DNA of 20,675 bases from positions 1 through 20,675 of the forward strand of contig UQDJ01000034.1 in the NCBI GenBank assembly GCA_900539675.1, in the 5' to 3' direction. The stretch's first letter is position 1. Every line of letters begins with the position of its first letter. The notes under the pieces were generated by a model, which worked only from the letters and a program-made list of their open reading frames with translations, made no database searches and had not been told where the DNA came from. This DNA is from an uncultured Coriobacteriaceae bacterium. Its GTDB lineage: Bacteria; Actinomycetota; Coriobacteriia; Coriobacteriales; Eggerthellaceae. Made by a program: the position numbers and the translations under genes. Shown here piece after piece: positions 1-6,533 of the stretch.

Positions 1-53
1 GGCAGAGGCCTGCAAAGCCTTTACCCCCGGTTCGAATCCGGGCGTCGCCTCCA
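1..53 (+). tRNA. tRNA-Cys (GCA), 3' part
   Basis: This is the 3' portion of a tRNA cut by the left window edge. The anticodon stem (5-9 with 17-21, one G-U pair) closes the loop CTGCAAA (10-16), giving anticodon GCA, which reads cysteine codons. The T arm is CCCGG-TTCGAAT-CCGGG (26-42), followed by the acceptor 3' strand CGTCGCC (43-49). A U at position 50 is the discriminator base, as expected for tRNA-Cys, and CCA is encoded at 51-53. The D arm and 5' acceptor strand lie outside the window. Confidence 0.95.
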
Positions 54-64
54 TAGCATGTTCA

Positions 65-96
65 GTAGCCGAAGAATCTTCTTCGGCTACTTTTTT
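65..96 (+). terminator. Intrinsic terminator after tRNA-Cys
   Basis: A perfect 11-bp stem, GTAGCCGAAGA (65-75) with TCTTCGGCTAC (80-90), has a 4-nt loop and is followed directly by six T (91-96). It lies 11 bases past the tRNA CCA and so ends that transcript. Confidence 0.92.
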
Positions 97-285
97 AGAC
101 CGAATGATTGCCTACCGTTTTGAACCGGTCATCTACCTCCTGCCTAATCTGCCCACCGGTTTTAGAGGCAAAAAGAATCCTAAGCGAAAAGAGACGTCTT
201 GAAGCATACGTCGTCATTTTGGCGATACCCACCCTGTGCTTGGCACCCTTTACCAGACCGAAACCACGGTGCACAAAGACCTTGT

Positions 286-291
286 TATACT
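286..291 (+). promoter_or_regulatory. Possible -10 box of the cysteine hydrolase gene
   Basis: TATACT matches the sigma-70 -10 consensus at five of six bases and sits about 18 bases before the Shine-Dalgarno of the gene at 323. No convincing -35 is present 16-18 bp upstream. The rest of the 97-322 spacer holds nothing I can identify except two ACCGGT palindromes near 124 and 157. Confidence 0.35.
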
Positions 292-322
292 CCCGCTAAA
301 ACCACTTGGAAGGAGAATACTT

Positions 323-880
323 ATGGCACGTTATGCCGTTATTGTGGTGGACATGTTGAATGACTTTGTTACTGGAGCCCTCGGATGTGATAACGCCAAA
401 AAAATCGTTGAGCCCAATAGGCGCCTTCTGGAAGCTGCTCACCAGCACAACGTTCCCGTAATTTTTGCTAACGACTCCCATTTGAAGGGCATCGACCACG
501 AATTGAAGCTTTGGGGCGACCATGCTATTCGCGGCACAAAAGGAGCCGAGGTTATTCCTGAATTGACTCCGCAGGAAGGTGATTACATCATCCCGAAGCG
601 CCGCTACTCCGGATTCTTCCAAACCGACATGCTTATTACGTTGCGCGAGTTAGGTGTTGATACCGTTATTGTTACCGGCCTGCATGCTCATATGTGCTGC
701 CGTCACACCTGCGCCGATGCGTATATGAATGGTTTCGATATTGTGGTGCCGCGTGAAACCACAACTTCCTTTACAGATGAAGATTACGAAAGCGGCCTTA
801 AGTACCTTAAAGAAGTATATGGTGCCGACGTGTGCAATTTAGAAGATACGCTGGCGGATATTGCCGCAAACCATAAGTAG
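323..880 (+). CDS. Isochorismatase/nicotinamidase-family cysteine hydrolase
   Basis: The product is a 185-residue hydrolase of the isochorismatase-like fold, a family that cleaves amides or related bonds through a cysteine nucleophile. The expected triad is visible: D10 in VVDMLNDF, K92 in IPKRRYSGFF and C125 in VTGLHAHMCCRHT. D51-S-H53, H59 and H67 sit where nicotinamidases bind a divalent metal, followed by the family signature GTKGAEVIPEL. This makes a nicotinamidase/pyrazinamidase-type enzyme more likely than an isochorismatase, but the substrate is not shown by the sequence. I chose the ATG at 323 because AAGGAGAA lies just upstream; an earlier in-frame ATG at 236 has no such site and adds non-conserved residues. 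A second cysteine (C126) adjoins the nucleophile, where valine is common. The gene appears monocistronic, with a terminator near 1031. Confidence 0.85.
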   Translation: MARYAVIVVDMLNDFVTGALGCDNAKKIVEPNRRLLEAAHQHNVPVIFANDSHLKGIDHELKLWGDHAIRGTKGAEVIPELTPQEGDYIIPKRRYSGFFQTDMLITLRELGVDTVIVTGLHAHMCCRHTCADAYMNGFDIVVPRETTTSFTDEDYESGLKYLKEVYGADVCNLEDTLADIAANHK

Positions 881-1000
881 GATTCACCAACAAGGTCCCC
901 AAAGGGCCACCGCATGATCTCAATGGGGCTCCTAGATCCCAAGGGCTTCACCAACAAGGTCCCAAAAGGATTCACCAAGAGGGTTCCATGAGAATCTCGT
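881..1000 (+). repeat. Degenerate short direct repeats
   Basis: The core TTCACCAACAAGGTCCC occurs at 883 and 947, 64 bp apart, and a decayed copy (TTCACCAAGAGGGTTCC) occurs at 971. A CTCAATGGGGCTCC segment lies between them. The stretch is non-coding and sits between the stop codon of the hydrolase and its terminator. Confidence 0.6.
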
Positions 1001-1030
1001 CAGAATATTTTTGGCTCCATTTACGATACT

Positions 1031-1067
1031 GCCTGGTACCCACGCTGTTGTGGGCACCAGGCATTTT
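1031..1067 (+). terminator. Intrinsic terminator between convergent genes
   Basis: GCCTGGT (1031-1037) pairs with ACCAGGC (1056-1062) and CCCAC (1039-1043) with GTGGG (1050-1054), with one A/C mismatch and a 6-nt loop, followed by ATTTTTA. The T-run is on the plus strand, so it mainly serves the cysteine hydrolase gene. Confidence 0.75.
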
Positions 1068-1122
1068 TACAAGGCATCGTGAAACTATATGAGCGCAATG
1101 CACCCGGCAAGCTTGATGCACG

Positions 1123-1884
1123 TTACGGACGCAGACCGCTACCACCCTGAACGGTAATGGTTTCGCCCGAAACATAGGCAGCCATACTGCTTGCCAGAAA
1201 TACCGCAACCGGAGCAATATCATTTTGTGGATCGCCAAAGCGATTAAGTGGAATGGTTTTAATGGTTTGCGCAAAGGTGTCGGGATACTCTTCTTTCCAT
1301 GCCGCTAACTGTTCGGTCATAGCGAGCGGGCATAATGCATTGGCACGAACGCCATCAGGGCCCCATTCGGTTGCCGCTACACGCGTCAACCCACGAATAC
1401 CCTCCTTTGCGGCAGCATAGCTTGCCTGTCCAGGCTTGCCAAAAAGACCAGCACCTGATGCTAAATTCACTACCGATCCTTTGGTCTTTTTTAGTTCAGG
1501 AAAGGCATGCTTCATATAGAAAAACGTTGCATATAATCCTGAATTAATGGCCAGATCAAAATCTTCTTTCGTATGATCTACCAGCAAGACGCCCGATTTA
1601 GACGCTTGGGCGTTGTTTACGACGGTATCCAACTTGCCGAAATGCTCAACCGTCGTTGCAATTACCTTCTTTACCGCTTCTTCATCAGAACCTTCAGCCG
1701 TGACATAGATAACATCTCTGCCGTATTGTTCCTTCAGCTTTTCTGATGCGTCAATCAGGCGCTGTTCATTGCGGCCAGTAATACAAAGATCTGCTCCTTC
1801 TGCTGCAAAAGCACTCGCAATACCGAAGCCAATACCCTTACCGCCGCCCGTAACAATGGCAGTTTTCCCTTCAAGAAGTCCCAT
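1123..1884 (-). CDS. SDR-family NAD(P)-dependent oxidoreductase
   Basis: A 253-residue classical short-chain dehydrogenase/reductase, a cytosolic enzyme that interconverts alcohol and carbonyl groups with NAD(P)H. The glycine-rich cofactor loop TGGGKGIG is at residues 12-19 and NNA at 90-92. The catalytic tetrad reads N114, S143, Y156 and K160 (YAAAK). The C-terminal motif GETITVQGGSG is typical of the FabG-like branch. R38 at the end of the second strand could favour NADP(H), which is an inference. The start has AAAGGGGAT just upstream. The substrate cannot be told from sequence. A neighbouring crotonase on the same strand hints at acyl-CoA chemistry, but a terminator separates the two, so they are not clearly one operon. 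Confidence 0.9.
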   Translation of the reverse strand: MGLLEGKTAIVTGGGKGIGFGIASAFAAEGADLCITGRNEQRLIDASEKLKEQYGRDVIYVTAEGSDEEAVKKVIATTVEHFGKLDTVVNNAQASKSGVLLVDHTKEDFDLAINSGLYATFFYMKHAFPELKKTKGSVVNLASGAGLFGKPGQASYAAAKEGIRGLTRVAATEWGPDGVRANALCPLAMTEQLAAWKEEYPDTFAQTIKTIPLNRFGDPQNDIAPVAVFLASSMAAYVSGETITVQGGSGLRP

Positions 1885-2120
1885 GGCAATCCCCTTTCGA
1901 CAGCATATTGCACACTAACATCGTGTCCAAATAGTTCGTCTGTGCTGCATTCGTTGCGAATCGATGCAACAATTCCTGAGCTGATCCTAACAACCAAAAC
2001 ATCAAGATCAGATCAGGCCAGCTCGAACCGACCGCTTTATCGACGAACGGTAGGTCGCCATGCATAGTTCAGCAATAATCGAAGGGAATTCTATGAGCGT
2101 GTCGCATAGAAGGATAAACG
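1885..2120 (-). promoter_or_regulatory. Upstream region of the SDR gene
   Basis: This non-coding stretch must hold the SDR promoter, because a terminator for the upstream crotonase ends just beyond it. The only structure I see is a short interrupted palindrome, ATTCG (1949-1953) with CGAAT (1957-1961), embedded in GCATTCG...CGATGC. I could not find a convincing -35/-10 pair. Confidence 0.25.
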
Positions 2121-2121
2121 G

Positions 2122-2160
2122 AAAAAGGGGCTGAAACCCATCAGGATTCCAGCCCCTTTT
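2122..2160 (-). terminator. Intrinsic terminator of the crotonase gene
   Basis: GGGGCTG (2127-2133) pairs with CAGCCCC (2150-2156), extended by AAAA (2123-2126) with TTTT (2157-2160). Read on the minus strand the stem runs into TTTTT. It lies 40 bases past the crotonase stop. The A and T flanks could also allow termination in the opposite direction. Confidence 0.85.
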
Positions 2161-2199
2161 GTGCGTCTTAAGCAACGTCAGCGTTTTGCTGACGGCAAA

Positions 2200-3075
2200 C
2201 TACATATTGGTAAAGGTGTAGTTTTCAGGATGAGCCTTAACGTCTTCACGCAGTTTCGGGTTCATCTTGCGAACGCCGCGACGAGCGTCTTCGGTCTGAG
2301 ATGCCAAAACCTGGTTGCGGTTTTCCATCTTAATCTGAGCCTCGAAGGAATTGTCCAGGGATACCTGCAGGGATTCCTTGGTCAGACGCAGACCCAAAGG
2401 AGCAGAATTCTTGATCATGGCCTCTGCCATCTTTACTGCTTCTTCAACAACATCTTCGTCGGGAACAACCTTGTTAGCAAAGCCCCACTGCAGCAGTTCT
2501 TCTGCGCCGATGCGACGAGCAGTCATCAAAGCCTCAGCTGCGCGAGCATAGCCAACGATGCGAGGCAGGTAGTAAGAACCGGACATGTCGGTACCGGTAA
2601 GACCAATGTTCAGGTAACCAGCCTGCATCTTGTAGGATTCGCCCAGAACACGCAAGTCGCATGCGCAAGACAAAGACAAGCCGCCACCAATTGCGTGGCC
2701 CTTCAAAGCGCCAATGATTGGCTGCATGGTGTTGCGCATATTAACAGCCTGGTCAGAGCAGATGGTCTGCATAATGCAGTGGTCACGCTGAGCACGACCC
2801 ATATCTGCAGGAGGCTCATAGTTGAGTTCGTTCAGATTGAAGCCAGCGCAGAAAGACTTACCCTCGCCAGTGAGAACAATGACGCGGCATTCAGGATCCA
2901 TGCGAACCTTCTTCAGATAGTCGTTAAAGTCGGCCATCTGCTGATAGGACATAGCATTGAGGTTAGCAGCGTCGTCGAAAGAAACAACGTGGATCGGACC
3001 ACGTACATCAACCTTCAGGCGCTCATACTCGTACTTGAATTCAGGCAGATGATATGCCTCCTGATATACGCTCAT
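2200..3075 (-). CDS. Crotonase-family (enoyl-CoA hydratase/isomerase-like) protein
   Basis: A 291-residue member of the crotonase superfamily, which stabilises CoA-thioester enolates in an oxyanion hole. The two oxyanion-hole segments are clear: SFCAGFNL (74-81) and GHAIGGGLSL (126-135), followed by CACDLRV. The usual hydratase glutamates are absent: the first position, after the GGG, is L/S, and the second is replaced around YLNIGL (154-159). An aspartate is present in GTDMSGSYYLPR (161-172), as in isomerase- or dehalogenase-like relatives. The reaction is therefore better left open than called hydration. The N-terminal ~20 residues and a C-terminal tail (MNPKLREDVKAHPE) extend beyond the minimal fold. 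GGAAGGGGAG precedes the ATG. The gene is divergent from the cysteine-rich gene at 3214, with a shared control region. Confidence 0.85.
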   Translation of the reverse strand: MSVYQEAYHLPEFKYEYERLKVDVRGPIHVVSFDDAANLNAMSYQQMADFNDYLKKVRMDPECRVIVLTGEGKSFCAGFNLNELNYEPPADMGRAQRDHCIMQTICSDQAVNMRNTMQPIIGALKGHAIGGGLSLSCACDLRVLGESYKMQAGYLNIGLTGTDMSGSYYLPRIVGYARAAEALMTARRIGAEELLQWGFANKVVPDEDVVEEAVKMAEAMIKNSAPLGLRLTKESLQVSLDNSFEAQIKMENRNQVLASQTEDARRGVRKMNPKLREDVKAHPENYTFTNM

Positions 3076-3119
3076 GCGTACTCCCCTTCCAGTTAGGAAA
3101 CATGGTTTAATATAAACGA

Positions 3120-3149
3120 ATCGTAATTTTATCCCGTGTCGCCTGTCAA
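3120..3149 (-). promoter_or_regulatory. Promoter of the crotonase gene
   Basis: On the minus strand, a perfect TTGACA (-35; plus 3144-3149) is followed after 18 bp by TACGAT (-10; plus 3120-3125). This places transcription start about 40 bases before the ATG. The -35 is strong and the -10 moderate. Confidence 0.55.
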
Positions 3150-3162
3150 GAACAACAGGCGA
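3139..3162. promoter_or_regulatory. Putative operator: 8-bp inverted repeat over the -35
   Basis: TCGCCTGT (3139-3146) and ACAGGCGA (3155-3162) form a perfect inverted repeat with an 8-bp spacer. The left arm overlaps the -35 of the crotonase promoter, and the site lies about 50 bp before the divergent gene. Two half-sites 16 bp centre to centre suit a dimeric repressor or activator. Which regulator is unknown; none is encoded beside it. Confidence 0.5.
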
Positions 3163-3213
3163 TCACGCGCGATAACTAAAGCATCGAAAGCCTGCCGAAA
3201 GAAGGGGTGCTCT

Positions 3214-3879
3214 ATGGCAGAATTTAGCCCTACCCGAACTCACGCCACATGGAAACCGCGCGTTACAGCGGGTCATTTTCCGTACTATCGCTGCTCTGAG
3301 TGTGGTGCTGTAGTGGGGGGCATGGATGGTACATGCGATATCACTATGACTAATGACGGGGAACGTTCTTTAATTTTTGAGCCTCCCTATGCTCATGTTG
3401 AGTTCCATCCAACATGCTGCGGTAAGCCCATGGAAAAGTTGGAATTGATCCCGGCTGCCGATGTTGCCGATCGCTTCTCTATGACGTATCAAATCATGGG
3501 CGGCATGAATAACAACTGCGTCAAAATTGAATGGAAATCGCCTGACTCAACCTGCCGCCCTCGCTGGTTTTCGCTCAAAACCTTCACGGGCATCATGACT
3601 AAATATGTACAGCCCCAGAAGTGGCCTCCTATTGTATTTGCCTTGGCGGACGAAGACGCCTTTGCTTACTGCGATAAGGATCCTTGCGTAGAATGCACCT
3701 TCCGCTGCAAGCGCGGCTTTGAGATTTATGCCTATGTGGAAAATATCGGTCTGGTTGTACTGCCACTTGACCGCATGTCTCCTTCTGGTAGCGCCGGCTT
3801 TGATGACTTCGAATCCACCTCGGAAATTATCGAAGAGACGCGCGAAAAGAAGGCTCACGAAGCCAACCACACTCTATAA
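3214..3879 (+). CDS. Cysteine-rich protein of unknown function with a desulforedoxin-like N-terminus
   Basis: I do not recognise this 221-residue protein. Two cysteine groups stand out. The N-terminal one is CSECG (C27, C30) with CCGKPM (C68, C69), the spacing style of a rubredoxin/desulforedoxin-type iron or zinc site. The second is C153-x4-C158-x2-C161-x3-C165 (in CDKDPCVECTFRC). Between them lies a W/F-rich stretch (residues 95-150) with MGGMNNNCVKIEW. There is no signal peptide or membrane segment, so it is probably cytosolic. The tail from about 196 is acidic then charged and may be disordered. The ATG at 3214 follows AGAAGGGG; an in-frame ATG at 3136 would add a basic, unconserved-looking leader through the putative operator. 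A metal-binding or redox role linked to the divergent crotonase is inference only. Confidence 0.7.
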   Translation: MAEFSPTRTHATWKPRVTAGHFPYYRCSECGAVVGGMDGTCDITMTNDGERSLIFEPPYAHVEFHPTCCGKPMEKLELIPAADVADRFSMTYQIMGGMNNNCVKIEWKSPDSTCRPRWFSLKTFTGIMTKYVQPQKWPPIVFALADEDAFAYCDKDPCVECTFRCKRGFEIYAYVENIGLVVLPLDRMSPSGSAGFDDFESTSEIIEETREKKAHEANHTL

Positions 3880-3961
3880 AAGCGCCTAAACAATTGTCGA
3901 CTATTCACCTTGTCCAATACGTCAAACACATCACACTCTACCGGTAGGCTTTTGCCATAAG

Positions 3962-5270
3962 CTAATCGAGCGCGGCAAAAGCCTGGTCGAGGTCCCAGAT
4001 GATGTCATCGACGTCCTCTGTCCCAATGGACAGTCGCACCGTCGAAGGCGTAATGTGCTGCTCGGCTAGCTCGGGTTCGGACAGCTGTGAGTGCGTGGTC
4101 GTGGCGGGATGAATCACAAGGCTCTTCACATCAGCAACGTTTGCCAACAGGCTGAACACCTTGAGATGGTCGATGAACTTCCACGCCGCCTGCTGACCGC
4201 CTACGATCTCGAACGTGAAAATGGACGCTCCGCCCTTTGGGAAGTACCGCTCATAGAGGGCATGATCGGGATGATCGGGCAGGCTTGGATGGTTCACGCG
4301 GGCCACATGCGGGTTACGCGCGAGATAATCAATAACTTTCAGGGTGTTCTGAACGTGGCGCTCGACACGCAACGAAAGCGTCTCGGTTCCTTGAAGCAAA
4401 AGAAACGCTGCAAAGGGCGAAATGGTAGCGCCTTCATCGCGCAGCAGTATGGCGCGAACATAGGTGGCAAACGCGGCGGGGCCGGCCGCCTCGGCGAAGC
4501 TCACCCCATGATAACTCGGGTTGGGAGCTGATATCTGCGGGTAGGCGCCGCTCGCCGCCCAGTCGAAGGTACCTCCGTCCACGATGACGCCACCCAGCGT
4601 AGTGCCGTGGCCACCGATAAACTTCGTTGCCGAATGCACCACGATGTCCGCTCCGTGTTTGAGGGGACAAAACAGATACGGCGTGGCGAATGTGTTATCC
4701 ACTACAACGGGCAGGCCGTGGGCATGCGCGATGCGTGCGATGGCATCTACATCAGGAATATCGGAGTTGGGGGTTGCCAAGAGTCTCAAGGTAGATAAGA
4801 CGAGTGTTTTCGCGAATGGCGCCTTCCACCTCGGCGAGGTTATGGGCGTCCACAAACGTCGTCTGCACGCCAAAGGCGGAAAGCGTGTGAGCAAGCAGGT
4901 TATACGTGCCGCCGTAGATGGTTTTCTGCGCAACGACATGGCCTCCCTCCTGTGCGAGGGCCTGAATGATATAGGTGATGGCCGCCGCCCCGGAGGCGAC
5001 GGCGAGGCCCGCAACGCCGCCTTCGAGCGCCGCGATGCGCTCCTCAAGCACCGCCTGCGTGGAGTTGGTAAGACGCCCATAGATGTTGCCCGCGTCGACG
5101 AGCCCGAACCGATCCGCTGCGTGCTGCGAATTATGGAACACATAACTCGTCGTAGCGTAAATAGGCACGGCGCGGGCATCGGTTGCCGGGTCGGGCTGCT
5201 CCTGGCCCACGTGGAGCTGGAGCGTATCGAAACCAAAGGTATGATCGGCATTGTTGACGAAGAGAGCCAT
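3962..5270 (-). pseudogene. metY: O-acetylhomoserine sulfhydrylase (MetY-type), frameshifted
   Basis: Restored, this is a 435-residue PLP enzyme of the Cys/Met metabolism family, the normal length for O-acetylhomoserine aminocarboxypropyltransferase, which makes homocysteine from O-acetylhomoserine and sulfide. The N-terminal part (residues 1-167, MALFVNNADH... to LETLGNP) and the C-terminal part (from NSDIPDVDAI) lie in different frames. They join at a run of five C (plus G5, 4769-4773): one extra C gives Q-L-R-Y-S and a stop. DNTF (D191) and HSATKF with the PLP lysine (K216) lie after the shift, so an unshifted product would be inactive. The start at 5270 follows GAAAGGA. The gene lies 29 bp downstream of cysK, presumably in its operon. 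G+C is much higher than in its neighbours. True mutation, +1 slippage at CCC-C, or a sequencing error are all possible. Confidence 0.85.
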
Positions 5271-5299
5271 GATGCGTCCTTTCGGTAAGACTTCACGAT

Positions 5300-6202
5300 T
5301 TACAGCATAGAAAGGTAGCGCTCACCGGTGTCCGGAAGCATCACTACAACGTTCTTGCCTGCAAATGCCGGACGTTCAGCCAATTTTGCCCCTACCGCTG
5401 CGGCAGCTCCTGCCGAAATGCCCACGAAGATACCCTGGTCGTGCCCAAGCTTTCGCTGGTACTCAAGTGCCTCTTCGGAGGTAACGTGGATTATTTCGTC
5501 GTAAATATGCTGATCAAGTATTTCGGGGATAAATCCTGGCGCAATGCCCTGAATTTTATGGGCGCTCTGGGTGCCGCCCTCGAGCACGCGCGATTCCTCG
5601 GGCTCCACGGCGTAGATTTTGACGGACGCATCCTGCTCCTTGAGGTAGCGGCCTACACCAGTTAGCGTGCCGCCGGTACCCACGCCAGCCACAAATGCCG
5701 CGATATCTCCCTCGGCATCATTCCAAATTTCAGGGCCAGTGGTCTGGTAATGAATGCGTGCATTTACCGGATTTGAAAACTGGCTAGGAGCAAAACTGTT
5801 GGGTGTCTGAGCTAAAAGTTTTGCAGCTTCCTCGTTTGCTAAGGGAACCCCGCCGTCCACGACATGCAGCTCAGCCCCATAGGCCTGAATCAACTTGCGC
5901 CTCTCTACGCTCATGGTGTTGGGTAAAAAGATGACGGTCTTAAGCCCGTAGGCCGCACCGATCATGGCAAGACCGATGCCGGTATTGCCGGAGGTTGACT
6001 CGATAATGACGGTATCTTTGTTGATCTTCCCCTGGGCAATGCCGTCATCAATAATTGCCTTTGCAATACGATCCTTTACAGAACCGCCGGGATTCATAGA
6101 CTCCAATTTGCCATAAATATGTGCCTTGTCCGACACCTCAAGCTCTATGAGCGGCGTGTTGCCAATAAGCTCGTCGATACGATGAATTGCTTTTACTGTC
6201 AT
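5300..6202 (-). CDS. cysK: Cysteine synthase (O-acetylserine sulfhydrylase)
   Basis: A 300-residue fold-type II PLP enzyme that makes L-cysteine from O-acetylserine and sulfide in the cytosol. The PLP lysine is K43 in NPGGSVKDRIA. The substrate loop TSGNTG is at 70-75, the phosphate-binding loop is GVGTGGTLTG, and GISAGAA precedes the C-terminal VVMLPDTGERYLS. Length and motif order match CysK rather than cystathionine beta-synthase, which has extra domains. I chose the ATG at 6202, preceded by AAGGAGAA; an in-frame ATG at 6268 would reach back through the promoter and operator. It is the first gene of a cysK-metY unit with its own promoter at 6252-6280. Confidence 0.95.
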   Translation of the reverse strand: MTVKAIHRIDELIGNTPLIELEVSDKAHIYGKLESMNPGGSVKDRIAKAIIDDGIAQGKINKDTVIIESTSGNTGIGLAMIGAAYGLKTVIFLPNTMSVERRKLIQAYGAELHVVDGGVPLANEEAAKLLAQTPNSFAPSQFSNPVNARIHYQTTGPEIWNDAEGDIAAFVAGVGTGGTLTGVGRYLKEQDASVKIYAVEPEESRVLEGGTQSAHKIQGIAPGFIPEILDQHIYDEIIHVTSEEALEYQRKLGHDQGIFVGISAGAAAAVGAKLAERPAFAGKNVVVMLPDTGERYLSML

Positions 6203-6251
6203 GATGTGCTTCTCCTTATTGTCATCTGCACTTTTCCATTCGATGGTGCGT

Positions 6252-6280
6252 AATATATTCCCATTCACCTACTAGGTCAA
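6252..6280 (-). promoter_or_regulatory. cysK promoter
   Basis: On the minus strand, TTGACC (-35; plus 6275-6280) and TATATT (-10; plus 6252-6257) are separated by exactly 17 bp, each one base from consensus. Transcription would begin about 40 bases before the cysK ATG. The operator-like palindrome at 6267-6277 overlaps the -35 and spacer. Confidence 0.75.
6267..6277. promoter_or_regulatory. Operator-like palindrome 1 (ACCTACTAGGT)
   Basis: A perfect 11-bp palindrome lies across the -35 and spacer of the cysK promoter. On the minus strand the extended site reads ACCTAGTAGGTGAA, nearly identical to site 2 at 6327. Its position predicts repression of cysK, most likely by the adjacent Rrf2-family protein. 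Confidence 0.6.
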
Positions 6281-6326
6281 TAGGTTTATAAGTTACAAGA
6301 CTGGAAAATTTACGAATAACCCACTA

Positions 6327-6337
6327 ACCTAGCAGGT
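6327..6337. promoter_or_regulatory. Operator-like palindrome 2 (ACCTAGCAGGT)
   Basis: The extended plus-strand site ACCTAGCAGGTAAA matches site 1 read on the minus strand (consensus ACCTAGYAGGTRAA). The two centres are 60 bp apart in opposite orientation. It faces the rrf2 gene and suggests autoregulation, although I could not place that promoter with confidence. Confidence 0.55.
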
Positions 6338-6375
6338 AAAAGATCAAGCACAGAAGCACGTTGCTGGGCGCGGAC

Positions 6376-6493
6376 AATAAGCTAGCTTACGTGCGACTAA
6401 CATCACTACCCGAGTACGAACAGTAAGCCGGCTTGGGCGCGGCTAACATCCATACCCAAGTACGAGCAGTAAGCCGGCTTGGGCGCGGCTAAC
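6376..6493 (+). repeat. 46-bp tandem repeat with a palindromic core
   Basis: Two full copies (6389-6434 and 6435-6480) and a partial third (6481-6493) repeat with a 46-bp period. A truncated unit precedes them. Each unit ends in a 10-bp palindrome: AAGCTAGCTT (6379-6388), AAGCCGGCTT (6425-6434) and AAGCCGGCTT (6471-6480), spaced exactly 46 bp. The TA to CG change in the core preserves the symmetry. The array sits in the rrf2 upstream region, between operator 2 and the start codon. Confidence 0.8.
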
Positions 6494-6533
6494 AAGCCTG
6501 GGTGGGCTGCATGTTGGCAGAAAGGAGCAAACG

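Noticed and set aside
2161..3096. A 311-codon plus-strand frame opposite the crotonase
   Set aside because: It runs through the crotonase terminator and is the complement of a gene with full oxyanion-hole motifs.
3136..3213. Upstream ATG extending the cysteine-rich protein by 26 residues
   Set aside because: The extension runs through the putative operator, is basic and unfamily-like, and the ATG at 3214 has its own AGAAGGGG site.
3938..3947. CTACCGGTAG followed by GCTTTT as a terminator for the cysteine-rich gene
   Set aside because: The 10-bp palindrome would leave almost no loop and the T-run is short, so I did not call it.
4584..5288. Plus-strand open frame opposite metY
   Set aside because: High G+C lengthens spurious frames here; the metY protein on the other strand has clear family motifs.
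6376..6493. CRISPR array
   Set aside because: The 46-bp units are directly adjacent without unique spacers, only about 2.7 copies are present, and no cas genes lie nearby.
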